A stretch of 64,000 bases of DNA from Ancylostoma caninum (GCA_037903475.1 JBAJFG010000438.1:284769-348768); one strand, 5' to 3'; counted from the first letter of the stretch, positions 36,735-46,599 are shown. Made by a program: numbers and translations. Notes: generated by a model not told the origin, from the sequence alone.

Positions 36735-36805
36735 TTGGCCGGAAAGGCCACATTCGCATTGACAGATGATGTTCTATTCCGATGAGGATCCTGCAACACA
36801 AAACA

Positions 36806-37967
36806 TTAACATTTTGACGTTCGCTTTTTGGTGTCTTGTCTTTTTTTTGGTCTGCCCCTTTTTCTACGACTTTTCTTTGTCAAAAGAGGCTCATCAGGAA
36901 TTCCCCTTGGTAGTTTTCTGAGCATGTCAAACGGAACTCTAACAGGTTCCCTATCTTCATGTATGAGGGTTACTAGAGCACTGTTATCACTTATCTCTAT
37001 TACACGGTATGGTCCTTCCCACGAATTGGTTAGTTTTGGATGGGTCAATGTCTGTTTCTCGGTAGGGATTTTCATATACACCCTGTCACCAATATTGATA
37101 GGGTTTGTAGAAACGCGTTTTCTTCCATCATAGGAGTCTTTCATCAGTTCACGCATTCTGGCACTGAGCTCGCTAGCATACTCTCGGGCGAGTTTTGTGC
37201 CCACCGCCACTTCCTGAGCATAGCTTTCGATGTCAACCATGTATTTGCTGATTTCTGGAGCTGGAACGGACTTCCAGGGTATGTGTGCATCGAATCCATG
37301 TAGCAAGAAAAAGACGGATTCTCCTGTTGAATCGTGTACTGCTGTATTATATGCGAAGACACAATAAGGAAGAATCTTGTCCCACTCTAGTGGCACGTCA
37401 ACTTTCTTCCTCAACATACCAATAATAGTTTCATTGAACCTCTCCGTCACCCCATTTTCACGTGGGTTATATCCTTTTGTATAGATGTGTTCAATGCCCA
37501 TTAATAACTTCAATTCATTCATCAGGTGGTTGTTAAATTCTCCTCCTCGATATGAGAGGACACATTTCGACATTCTGCAACCTTCTGATCCACCGTTCGA
37601 AGAAGACGGGGGCAACAACCGGTGCTGTCTTAGATGGAAGTGCATAGGCTCCGCCATATTTAGTGGAATGGTCGATAATGCTGAGAACATATCTATTTCC
37701 ATTCTCGGTTAGACCCATTTCAAGTATGTCTACCTACCAATTCATATGGTTTCATTGTGACAATGGGTTTCAACGGTGGTGTTATAGGATGTCGCTTATT
37801 GTGACACAGACACTCTCTACACTCTTCAGACCACTTTGTTGTGTCTCGGCTCCGTTTCCCAAAAAAAAAACTGCTTCGACAACTGCTTGATTGTCTTTCT
37901 CGGTCCAAAGTGGCCGGCTAGAAGACCTGCTTTTCGTCTTGAGGAAAGGACCACCCTTCTGCGCACT
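36806..37967 (-). pseudogene. Gypsy integrase, downstream part
   Basis: Just inside the RTE insertion the minus strand gives the HHCC zinc-binding region: an AGHFGPRKT block with its His, then EECRECLC with the Cys pair. The catalytic core follows (NGNRYVLSIIDHSTKY). After a frameshift near 37600 comes RGGEFNNHLMNELKLL, then GVTERFNETI with the final Glu. The C-terminal basic tail is KKSRRKRGRPKKRQ. The motif expected to hold the second catalytic Asp (usually S-D-x-G) reads LSYRGGEF, so that residue is replaced by Tyr. A ten-base A run at 37860 is another likely slip site. Integration activity is therefore presumed lost. Confidence 0.88.
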
Positions 37968-37979
37968 GCGCCATCCAAT
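37968..37979. repeat. Target-site duplication, left copy
   Basis: GCGCCATCCAAT is repeated exactly at 41396-41407. It brackets the RTE element and marks its insertion into Gypsy pol. Confidence 0.92.
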
Positions 37980-37987
37980 CGCCTTGA

Positions 37988-40831
37988 TCACCTTGACCCC
38001 CGTTGATCTTCGGGTATACCGAGCGGGCGCCAGCAATCCTTCCATTTGTCCCTCTCGCGAGCCAGAGTTGTCCAGTGGATTCTGTCCGTTCGAGGGACAC
38101 GGAGAGCATCGTATCTATCCTTGAAGGACTTCGTGAAGAAGTCTGACCATCGGGTCGGTGGTCTTCCTGTCGTGCGCTTAACGTCCCGTGGAGTCCAGTC
38201 GCTGACGGCTCTTGTCCAACGGTTGTCGTTAAAACGCATCACGTGCCCGGCCCACCTAACCTTACTCAACTTGGCGTAAGCGGCAGCGTCCCTGATCTTC
38301 GATTGTTGACGGAGGGTGGAGCTCCGTATTCCAGCCCTCACTTGCGTGAGGCGGGTTATTCCTAGCATCACCCTCTCGATGGAGCGTTCGACGACGCTAA
38401 CCGCATTCTCATCCTGCTTGCGCAACGCCCAGGTTTCTGAGGCGTAGGTCAAAGCAGGGAGAACGGTTGTGTTGAAGAGGTGGGCACGGAGCCTGGTGTT
38501 CTTCGTCTTCTTCACTACGTCCTCGATGCTCTTGTAAGCTCCCCAAGCCGCTCGTTTCCTCCTGCCCAGCTCTGGAGCGAGGTCGTTCATCATATTGACT
38601 TCCCGACCTAGGTATACGTAGCTGGAGCATTCGGATATGGTCGTTCCGTTGAGCGAGAATGGGGCATCCGGGACCCATCCGTTCTTCATGAACATCGTCT
38701 TCGTCAGATTCAGCTGGAGACCAACCTTTCCACACGCGTCCTCGAAGTCGGCCAGCATCTGTTCCGCTTCGCTGATGGTTGGTGTTATAAGAACGATGTC
38801 GTCAGCGAAGCGAAGATGACTAAGTCGCCGGCCATCAACTTGCACTCCCATGCTATCCCATTCCAGTTTCCGCATGACGTCTTCAAGAGTGGCGCTGAAT
38901 AGTTTTGGCGACACGGTATCGCCTTGCCGAACCCCTCTCTTGACGTCGATGATGATGTCGTCGTAGAATGGAGAAATCCTGGTCGTGAAGTTGCTGTAGA
39001 GCTCACGAAATACCTTGATGTATTGAGTAGGTATGCCCTGGTTGCCCAGGGCTTCCAACACCGCTTCCGTCTCAACAGAGTCGAAGGCTTTCTTCAAATC
39101 GATGAACGTGAGACAGAGGGGCATCTTATACTCCCGCGATACTTCGATAAGTCTAGTGACGGTGTGTATGTGGTCGATCGTACTGAATCCTTTTCGAAAC
39201 CCTGCTTGCTCGCACGGCTGTCCCTCGTCTAGCGTCCTTTCGATCCTATTGAGGATCACTCGCGTGAAAAGCTTGTAGACGACGGACAGTAGGCAGATGG
39301 GGCGATAATTGCCAATATCCTGCGGGTCTCCCTTCTTGTACAGCAACACGGTCCTGCTGGTCTTCCACTGGTTAGGTACCTTGCACTCCGACAGGTACCG
39401 CGTGAAAAGCCTAGCCAAGGTGGTAATGAGAATTGGCGGTAGGTTCTTCAGATGTTCCGGTCGAATCCTGTCGGGGCCCGGTGCTGTACGATTCTTCACC
39501 GACTTGATGGCATGTCGGATTTCGGAAGGGAGAACCGATGGGACAACATACCCGTCCTCCCTAAGGTGACATTGAGGGAGGTGGACGTGGCTATCGAAGA
39601 GATCCGAGTAGAAGTCGTAGATGACCTTCTCCATTACCCGTCTTGATGAAGAAATTGTTCCGTCCGGGCGCCGGAGGGCGGACATCTTGGTCTTGCGATT
39701 GGCGAAGTCTCGGCGGGCGCAGCGAATGCTTTTCCCTGCCTCTGCGGCTTCAGCCAACACTGCTGCTCGTCTCTCCTTGAGGTCTTCTTTTGTCGCTTCT
39801 CTGCACCGTTTTGCGAACTCGGACGTTAGCTGGTAGTTGCCTGCGGCTCTCGCGGCTCCACGCTGGCGTATGAGCTCGAGGGTCTCGTAAGACAATCGTC
39901 TCTTGGTGACTCTCAAACCCTCAGCACTCTTTGCGCTGTCGCGGAGATGCTGTACAAGCCGATCGTACTCTTCGTCGATGTTGTCGACAACCGCATCTTC
40001 CCAAAAGCCGGCTAGCGTAGTGAAAAGATCCCAATTGATGACGGGTTTGGGACTCCTTCTCTTAAACTTCACGGCTTTCTCTCCTTTGCGTGAAAAGAAG
40101 AATCTTGCACGAAGGAGGCGATGGTCGGATCCGGTGTAGAACTTTGGTACAACACCGACGTCGGTCAGGCAGAACCTTCGATTGACGATGATGTGGTCAA
40201 TTTCATTATGGTACTCTCCACCGGGTGACTCCCACGTCCAGCGTAGGGAGGTTGGCTTCTGAAATTGAGAGTTACCATGGATGGTCTTCGTCGTCATGAT
40301 GAACTCAGACAGCCTCTCTCCCTGTTCGTTCCACTGCAGGCCGTGGGTACCGATGTGAAGTTCCTCAGGCGTTCTCCTAGGACCAATCTTGGCGTTGAAA
40401 TCGCCAACGATGATCTTGTAGAATGTGTGGTCTTCCCTGTAGAACTTCTCCAAGTCCATATAGAAGGCCTCAATATCCTCTTCGTCGTAGCTGGATGTTG
40501 GAGCGTAGGCGACGAAGATTGTCAAGGCCGGTATTGATCCACATCTTCTCAACCGCAAACGTCCGATTCGGGTTGTTAGCTGTTCGAATGAGTCGATGTT
40601 CATGACCAAGTTCGTGTTGACGAGGACACCGACTCCACCAACTCCTCTACTGTCGCAGGTTCCAAGGAACAGCTCTTCTCCAGTGTCGAAGGTGGCATTC
40701 AGTGGTCGGTGTCTCCTCGTCTCGGTCAGTCCGATGACGTCGTACCTGATCTTCCTGGCTTGCATCATCAAATCCTCGATGGAAGCTTCCGATGCAAGCG
40801 TGCGTGCGTTGAAGGTACAGACCGTCATCAT
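37988..40831 (-). CDS. RTE endonuclease-reverse transcriptase, 947 aa
   Basis: It drives target-primed reverse transcription. The N-terminal apurinic-like endonuclease (residues about 1-245) shows the FNARTL start, TETRR with the metal-binding Glu near 37, VGDFNAKIG near 143 and a terminal SDHRLL near 235. The RT domain follows, with NYRPICLLSVVYKLF, AGFRKGFSTIDH, FIDLKKAFDSV, VRQGDTVSP and the catalytic RFADDIVL near 675. A C-terminal region with a WAGHV-R motif and Arg/Trp-rich text ends the protein. The start is the ATG at 40831, the first of two consecutive Met codons directly before the endonuclease. The frame is open upstream to about 41155 without any ATG. No stop or frameshift was seen, and all core motifs are present, so the protein may be functional. 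Confidence 0.93.
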   Translation of the reverse strand: MMTVCTFNARTLASEASIEDLMMQARKIRYDVIGLTETRRHRPLNATFDTGEELFLGTCDSRGVGGVGVLVNTNLVMNIDSFEQLTTRIGRLRLRRCGSIPALTIFVAYAPTSSYDEEDIEAFYMDLEKFYREDHTFYKIIVGDFNAKIGPRRTPEELHIGTHGLQWNEQGERLSEFIMTTKTIHGNSQFQKPTSLRWTWESPGGEYHNEIDHIIVNRRFCLTDVGVVPKFYTGSDHRLLRARFFFSRKGEKAVKFKRRSPKPVINWDLFTTLAGFWEDAVVDNIDEEYDRLVQHLRDSAKSAEGLRVTKRRLSYETLELIRQRGAARAAGNYQLTSEFAKRCREATKEDLKERRAAVLAEAAEAGKSIRCARRDFANRKTKMSALRRPDGTISSSRRVMEKVIYDFYSDLFDSHVHLPQCHLREDGYVVPSVLPSEIRHAIKSVKNRTAPGPDRIRPEHLKNLPPILITTLARLFTRYLSECKVPNQWKTSRTVLLYKKGDPQDIGNYRPICLLSVVYKLFTRVILNRIERTLDEGQPCEQAGFRKGFSTIDHIHTVTRLIEVSREYKMPLCLTFIDLKKAFDSVETEAVLEALGNQGIPTQYIKVFRELYSNFTTRISPFYDDIIIDVKRGVRQGDTVSPKLFSATLEDVMRKLEWDSMGVQVDGRRLSHLRFADDIVLITPTISEAEQMLADFEDACGKVGLQLNLTKTMFMKNGWVPDAPFSLNGTTISECSSYVYLGREVNMMNDLAPELGRRKRAAWGAYKSIEDVVKKTKNTRLRAHLFNTTVLPALTYASETWALRKQDENAVSVVERSIERVMLGITRLTQVRAGIRSSTLRQQSKIRDAAAYAKLSKVRWAGHVMRFNDNRWTRAVSDWTPRDVKRTTGRPPTRWSDFFTKSFKDRYDALRVPRTDRIHWTTLARERDKWKDCWRPLGIPEDQRGSR

Positions 40832-41204
40832 AGTCCTTCTGGTTTTAGGCAGCCTAGATAACCCCTCGGACCTCGTCCTCACTGGCGCTGCCGTACCAGT
40901 GACTCTTCCGAGATCAGGGGAACACTCTCTATTATTGCTGTGTCGAGCTTGAAGAATTTTAAGCCCACAGGAGATAGCTTGCTGGGCTCGATTCCCCCGT
41001 GGGAGGCTGGAGTGTGATTTCACCGGGAAGTTAGCCGGGCTTCCCGGGAGTGGACGATGGAGCTTATTTGTTGGAGGCGACTCCGAACCGCCTCCCTTGT
41101 ACCTCCCAGTCACTTGAATGCAGGGCTTTTGGTCGGATAGATGTGCAGGATACAATCTGCAGACACGCAGTCACACCCATGCACGCATGCATGAACATGC
41201 CCAC

Positions 41205-41395
41205 GCGCTGACAGAAGGTATAGATCGTTCCGACACTGCAGAAACAGGGAGTCCATCCCCTGAATCCACCCGCGTCTCAGGGCAGGCACAAGGTCGCGTT
41301 TGGTCCGCGATTAGCCCCCTATCCGCCACCTGGGGACGCGCCACGTAGCCTCGCGACTAACCGGCTGGGATCCCTCGTATGAGGGAGATCCGTGG
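41205..41395 (-). promoter_or_regulatory. RTE 5' leader with predicted structured RNA
   Basis: At the 5' terminus, CCACG can pair with CGTGG 46-50 bases downstream. Inside lie a GGATC-TC-CCTC/GAGG-GATCC hairpin with loop ATAC and an AGCC/GGCT stem with a 12-base loop, giving a three-way junction. Similar sequence occurs in the repeats at about 26.78 and 29.17 kb, where the first hairpin is kept by compensatory changes. A further shared block, GGGGATGGACTCCCT, lies about 150 bases in. RTE elements must carry a promoter or processing signal at this end. Which function this structure serves is inference. Confidence 0.55.
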
Positions 41396-41407
41396 GCGCC
41401 ATCCAAT
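41396..41407. repeat. Target-site duplication, right copy
   Basis: Exact second copy of the 12-bp word at 37968-37979. Confidence 0.92.
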
Positions 41408-43135
41408 ATTGTTGGAAATCCTCGATCCATGGTGAAATCGGCTATATTGAGTTTCTTAGTAGTGCCCGGAAGCACTACTTCTCCGTTTATGTTCCCATGT
41501 TCAAGATCAAAGATTACTTGTCCATAAAACGGATCTTTGCAAAGCTCTTGAGTCCAATCGGGCTCCTTTTCTAGTGTTGCCACTATCACTTCAGCAGGGA
41601 TAGACTCTTTAGATGAGTGGTCCTCCGCTGGTACCGATCCTCTGCTCAGGGCATCAGCTATTCTATTTGCAGCTCCTTTCACATAAATTATCCTTAGGTT
41701 ATATTTCTATAGTTGCCGAGCCCACCTTAGCACTCGATTAGACAAGTTAGTCCTCTTAAAAAGTGCTGTGAGTGCCTGATCGTCGGTGAAGACCTCGACA
41801 GGAAGACCGTAGATAAACATATGGAATTTTCTCAGTGCGAAAACCACAGTTAAAGCCTCTAAGTCGGTGACGTGGTAGTTCTTTTCACATTTCAACAAGC
41901 TTTTCGATGCAAAGAATACAGGGTGAAGGAAACCATCGTCACCTTCCTGACTCAAAACTGCGCCTACTCCTGAATGACTCGCATCCGTATGTATCTTAAA
42001 TGGCTTTACTCCTTTCCGTGCACCCTCGATATCAGGTTGTGCTAGAACGGGAGCTTCCGTGATGATTTGTTTGAGCTTTTCAAACGCGTGCTCTCTTGTG
42101 GAATTCCACTGGAACACCATCTTTTTGGAAGTCATCTCATGTAGTGGACCTGCTGCCTTTGAGAAACCCAGAACGAATTTCCGATAATATGAGCACATTC
42201 CCAGAAATGTGCGCAAATCTGCACGTGACTGTGGCAATGGGTACTTCACTATGGCTTCTACTTTGGCAGGATCCATGTATATCCCCTCTTGGTCTAGAAT
42301 GTGGCCTAAAAATTCTACTTTCTCTTCCACTAGGACACATTTCTTCGGGTTCAGCTTCAGGCCGGCCTTCCTCATTGCCTCAAACACCTTCTCGAGCATC
42401 TGAAGATGTTGTTCCACTGTTTCTGTGGCTACCATAATGTCGTCCAGGTAGCAACACACATTATCATCGGGGAGATCTCTCAACACGACATGCATAAGTC
42501 GTTGGAAAACCGCTGGGGAAGAGGACAAACCGAGAGGAAGAACACGAAACTGATACAGTCCTTCTGTAGTCGTAAAGGCTGACTTCTCTCTAGCAACTGG
42601 AGAGAGGCTTATCTGCCAATAACCCCAAGACAGATCAAGGGTGAAGAACAATTTCTTTCCCCTGAGTCTCTGAAGAATTGTGCCAATCTGTGGCAAAGGG
42701 TAACTGTCCATCTTTGTCACTTGGTTCACCTTTCTGTAATCTACACACAGTCTGAGGGAACCGTCCTTTTTCTGAACCAAAACAATAGGTGAAGCCCAAC
42801 TCGATGTACTTGGCTCGATGATTTTCCTTTCTTGCAAATCCGTGAGAATGCGACGTAGCCACAGATTGACACAATTCTTTTCGCTCCGTTCGCGTGGAGA
42901 GTGGTATAGGCCATGCTTTTTGATGTATGGGCTGTGCATCTCCTGTATTTATTGAATGTTGGACCAAAGATGTCTGGGTCAGTTCTTGTTCAGTGACTGC
43001 AAAGACATCTGCGAACTTTTCCACCATCTCCACTGTTCTCTCGCTCTTTATATCACACTTTTTGTTCTTGCTCAAGAGGCCGAGCAATGTCGCTTCCCTA
43101 TTTGGGATCTCCTCAGTGTTTCGCTCGAGCATAGT
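41408..43135 (-). pseudogene. Gypsy reverse transcriptase-RNase H
   Basis: The long frame 42939-41707 (410 codons) holds an almost intact RT: QKKDGSLRLCVDYRKVN, LDLSWGYWQISL, FRVLPLGLSSSPAVFQRLM and the catalytic YLDDIM near residue 164. The RNase H domain follows (KIHTDASHSGVGAVLSQ, LEALTVVFALRKF, VFTDDQAL). A single TAG follows WARQL and is followed in frame by KYNLRIIYVKGAANRIADAL, the usual RNase H end. Upstream, a frameshift near 42895 separates the N-terminal pol segment (FADVFAVTEQEL). The 3' end is cut by the RTE insertion and continues in frame in the integrase segment on the other side. Confidence 0.9.
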
Positions 43136-43800
43136 AGCCTGGCATTGAATGGATCATTTTCCTACCGGCTTCCCTTCTTTGAAAATTTTTGCTCCTGCAA
43201 AAGTGTTAGATATGAGTAAGTCGACGGTGTCTTTTTCGCCACTGTAAACTACGTCGGGAATCAGATTGCAGTCCGACCAGATTATTCCTTGCTTTTTCAC
43301 TTCCCTGGGATGAATTGGAACTATTTTCGTTTCTCCTGGTCTTATGTACACTCTTTTGGCTACAGTCGCCTTGTTCTGTCTTGTTCCAGAACTATTTCTT
43401 CTTTGTGAAGTGTTTTCAATCTTCTGCACGTTGTGCCTGCGGCTCGTGAAAGCTGGTTGTGTTTCTGATGAGTAATGCTGCTGGGTTGTATAGAAAGGCT
43501 CATACCAAGTTTCTCAAGCGCATTTGTACCCAGGACCAGCATACCATCTCCACCTGCCATCACGAAAAACGCAATCCTGTGCATAGCGCACCCTGGTAGC
43601 CTCAGCGAGAGTTTCATTGCGCCTTTGAATGACATTTTGTTTCCTGACGCATCATAGATTGAAACCTGTTGTGCCAGTTCTATTTGTTCCACGTCAGAAT
43701 CAAGATCGAAGCCTGTTGCTTAGCTAGCTAGTAATGTTTCAAGGGGGATGATACTGATTTGAGAGAAAGTATCTAGGAGTGCTTGTAAGACCTAGCAACT
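43136..43800 (-). pseudogene. Gypsy aspartic protease region
   Basis: Minus-strand translation near 43780-43730 gives ALLDTFSQISIIPLETLL, which is the retroviral-type protease active-site region (normally DTG or DSG), here with Phe in place of Gly. A frameshift follows. The frame at 43692-43360 shows the second half of the fold, with the conserved late motif MLVLGTNALEKLGM. A linker frame 43429-43154 with IHPREVKKQGIIW then runs to an in-frame TGA before the pol segment. The altered active-site triad and breaks imply no activity. Confidence 0.75.
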
Positions 43801-43939
43801 GTACATCTGCAACTGTTCGTTCTCCCATCAACTCTTGTTCGTTAACGGCAACTCCAACTGCGTTACAGACCCACTTACTCAATGATGCCTAAACACTTTT
43901 GGCGCCATCGAGTTCTTCTCCTCTGTGTGGTTCTTTTCT

Positions 43940-45558
43940 TCAGTATTGCGAGCAAACCTTTTTGCAATTCCTTCGGAAATGCCCGTAGTTGTTGCAGTTG
44001 TAGCATTTCGATAGTTTTTCCGCAGTTTGCTTTTTCTTTGCTTGTATCTCTAATGTTTCTGGTTCCTTTCTTTTCTCGACCGACAGTTTTTCCGTGTAGT
44101 CCGGTCTCCTATTCTGTCTGTCTTCTTGTGCAGATCGTGGTTTCGGGGTTTCTGTCAGGCTTCTCATCGCTTTGGCGACCTCCTTGCTCCGCTCACATCG
44201 CTGAGCCATTGTTTTGACCATTTCGTACACTCCTTCCTTAGGAGCGATTTCCATGGTCGTGTACAGTTGCAGATATTCTGGCCAGTCCACCAACTGTGCC
44301 ACTAATTCGCCGGCTCTTGTGCGCTATAGTTCGCTTTCTGAAGCATCGGGAAATGGGTCAAGTTTTCTAGTTCGACACAGTAGCTAGAGACGTCTCCCTC
44401 CATCCTGAGATGCTTCAGCTTCATATACGCTTTCATTTGAGAGGCAGAATCATTTTCTCCAAACCTTTTTTGTAGCGCATCTAACACAGCTTCAAGGTTG
44501 GTTTCCTTTATTTTCTTGGGCAGCGCTTGTACAATCGATTTTGGGTACCAGCTCAGCTTTGAGGTGAAGAGATGTATGAGCATTCCTTCACTCAGCCCGA
44601 GACTCTGGTATTTTATTTTGAACTTAGTCACAAAACTTTCGAAGTTTTCCCCTTTTTGGTCTTTATATACCTCTACATCTGGTAGGGTCATAGCGGCGAC
44701 CATGCGCGCCACGTTTACCTCTGATGGGTTTGGCGTTTGGTAACTCAGATCCTCACCTGGGGAGTCGATTTCCACTATCGAGTGTTGGCTCGATGCCTTC
44801 CTCCTCGGCGAGAGCTCTTTCTTCTTTTCTCGCTGAAAAGAAGTCGTTTTAACATTCTGCTGCATCCCGTAAGTTGACCCCGAATTCTGGTCACTTGTGG
44901 GCGGGTTCCTACCTTCTGCGGCAGCGATTGGGTCGAAAGTAGCGTGATACTCCACGCTATCAAAGTCTCCTCTGTTCAACTGCACGCAGTGTGGCTCATT
45001 TCTTGCACCCGGTGCATCTGGCGGTTGTGTCTGAAAGTAAGTGGTTTGCGCTCGGTTGGCCACCGTTACCAATCGTTTTGCTTCTTCCAGAACTTCGCTT
45101 GTGTTTACTTTTAACACTCGAGCTAGTTCTTTCATGCAGAAATCATCGTACTCTGCTTGCTGCACTTGCTTCTGCATGATGGAGCTTCCATTCCGCTCCA
45201 AAAACCTAGCCAAGGTGGTCAGTTTGTGACCCACCTGTTTGAGGTCAGCAAGCTGTGCGTACATGATTTCGCACTCAGTATCGAGAAGCGAAAAGGATAC
45301 TTCTCCCGTCTCTTTACGCTTCTTGGTTACGTTTTCTAGATACGAATGAGGTATAGCCTGGATTGTCTTGACCTTGTTGGTCATGACCTTCCATATCGAG
45401 TTTACCTGTGCTGAGCTGTTGTCCGCCAGCTTCTGCACAGTCCCGATGAGGCGCTCAATGGACGCCCTCATAGTAGCGATCTGCTCTGCCGCCGTGGGAT
45501 CGTCCAGTAGCAGACGCTCGAGGTCGAGGTCGGCTTCCATGGCGTCGATATCCGTCAT
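43940..45558 (-). pseudogene. Gypsy gag with CCHC zinc knuckle
   Basis: The first ATG is at 45558 (an MTDIDAMEADL start), and the upstream open part lacks an ATG. The 430-codon frame shows a coiled-coil-prone N-terminal third. A central retrotransposon gag region follows (FESFVTKFKIKYQSLGLSEG, LFTSKLSWYPKS, LDALQKRFGEND). After a frameshift near 44320 comes the C-terminal part with a Lys/Glu-rich stretch and one zinc knuckle CYNCNNYGHFRRNC (C-x2-C-x4-H-x4-C). Gag would form the particle and bind element RNA. The frameshift separates capsid-like and nucleocapsid-like parts. Confidence 0.88.
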
Positions 45559-45708
45559 CCTATCGAAAAGATGGTCAGAATATGGCACCGCCACGCGAAA
45601 TGTGGGTGTAGAAACCTCACGTTTTGGCCTCCGTGGGCTTCTTCTCGAATCTCTACCGGATTGGCAGGGTCCTCAGTACTGTGTAGCAGCAGTACTCTTC
45701 AGGCGAGT

Positions 45709-45725
45709 AAGGGGTTCGGCCCCCA
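45709..45725 (-). promoter_or_regulatory. Candidate primer-binding site
   Basis: Directly beside the 5' LTR the minus strand reads TGGGGGCCGAACCCCTT. It starts with the TGG expected to pair with a tRNA CCA end. The matching tRNA was not identified. The sequence contains an internal inverted pair, so it may be coincidental. Confidence 0.4.
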
Positions 45726-45727
45726 AG

Positions 45728-45927
45728 TAAATCGTCCGCTTTCTTCTGTTGTGGAAGACTGGTGGTGAAAGAACTTTATTCCGAACCTTCAACCACAGAG
45801 GCGCGAGCGAAATGAATGCTACCCTACTCTTACAGTTCCTTATATACACACTTGTCTACAATAACAGCGACAGGATAGCATATCAGATCGTTTTATCCTT
45901 CATTGTTCACATGCTTCATTCTTCACA
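45728..45927 (-). repeat. 5' LTR of the Gypsy element
   Basis: A 200-bp terminal repeat differing from the 35314-35513 copy at about nine positions by direct comparison. It begins TGTGAAGAATG on the minus strand. The promoter of the element would lie here. No convincing TATA box was singled out. Confidence 0.93.
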
Positions 45928-45935
45928 CCATAAAT

Positions 45936-46093
45936 ATATTGCACTGCAAATGTGGACTACAAATCACTTCATCCACCCCTTGTACTCTGGCGCGCTGTGG
46001 AGATAATCAGGAGCTGTTCTTCCTATAGGTGGCAATCACGTTAAAATTTTGGCAGTGGATGCCCACTATACGAACAATTATCCTCCCAAGACG
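45936..46093. other. Unassigned spacer
   Basis: Short flank of the Gypsy element. No feature was recognised. Confidence 0.5.
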
Positions 46094-46242
46094 TCATCCT
46101 TCGTTTTTGAGGAACTGTCTTCGTTTTTGAGGAACCGTCTTCATTTTTGAGAAAAACCGTCAAAAACGGTCAAAATGTGGTTTTTGACCACTTTTTGACC
46201 ACTTTCCAAAAACGAAGACAGTTTCTCGAAAATGAAGGATGC
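46094..46242. repeat. Hairpin with internal tandem units
   Basis: An arm starting CATCCTTCGTTTTTGAGGAA is matched by its complement ending at about 46242. The left arm contains two to three tandem CTTCRTTTTTGAGGAACYGT units. The loop holds smaller inversions (ACCGTCAAAAACGGT, GTGGTTTTTGACCAC). It is likely a small foldback repeat. Confidence 0.75.
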
Positions 46243-46599
46243 CACTTTGGAGGAGAAGCACTCCCTAGGCGCACATTTCGGAGTTGACAGAACATCAACA
46301 CGCTCCTTCACACTAGAGAAATTTCCCAAGAAATTTTCGGGGTTGGGATAAGAGCGCGCTTCAATGACAATATGCTCTGACAGGTTTTTTTTTCAACAAG
46401 TTTGAACAAGTACAAGCGGGTTCCGATAGCTCCTTGCAGTGATCAGTTTCTCGAGGATTTCAGCTTGGATATAAGATAAATTTCACCAGAGTGTTCAGAA
46501 ACTGTATGAAGCAAGCTGAACTATTTGGTGGTTGGTGAAATATTCTGCAACACTCAAACGAATTCTTTGGAAATGGAATTCTTTACTAAACAAAGTCCC

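Larger units (their letters stand above)
37980..41395 (-). mobile_element. Full-length RTE-clade non-LTR retrotransposon
   Basis: A 3,416-bp element inserted in the same orientation as the host Gypsy element, bounded by a perfect 12-bp duplication. The 3' UTR is only a few bases. The ORF stop lies in a short TCAAGGTGA/TCAAGGCGA tandem tail, a style typical of RTE elements. A single long ORF covers the endonuclease and reverse transcriptase. The known C. elegans RTE-1 is about 3.3 kb, so this copy appears complete. Host frame continuity on either side of the duplication confirms the exact limits. Confidence 0.95.
35314..45927 (-). mobile_element. Ty3/Gypsy LTR retrotransposon, interrupted
   Basis: A 10.6-kb minus-strand element between two 200-bp LTRs. 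Gene order on the minus strand is gag (CCHC knuckle), aspartic protease, reverse transcriptase, RNase H, integrase, then a third ORF. RT before integrase is the Ty3/Gypsy order. A 3.4-kb RTE retrotransposon interrupts pol. Removing it leaves about 7.2 kb. Flanks read TATGG at the 5' side and TATAG at the 3' side, compatible with a 5-bp target duplication carrying one change. The two LTRs differ at about nine of 200 positions. The element is defective: pol has frameshifts and stops, and two catalytic motifs are altered. Confidence 0.93.

Noticed and set aside
40832..41155. N-terminal extension of the RTE ORF by 108 codons
   Set aside because: The extension has no ATG and overlaps the conserved noncoding leader. 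The ATG at 40831 directly precedes the endonuclease.
41205..41395. Definite HDV-like ribozyme call
   Set aside because: The stems are plausible, but I could not align the catalytic core or the nested double-pseudoknot order to the HDV consensus. It is kept only as a structured leader.
35335..45006. Plus-strand open frames across the Gypsy and RTE region (for example 35335-35859, 39309-39569, 42096-42437)
   Set aside because: They are antisense shadows of minus-strand retrotransposon genes or LTR sequence.
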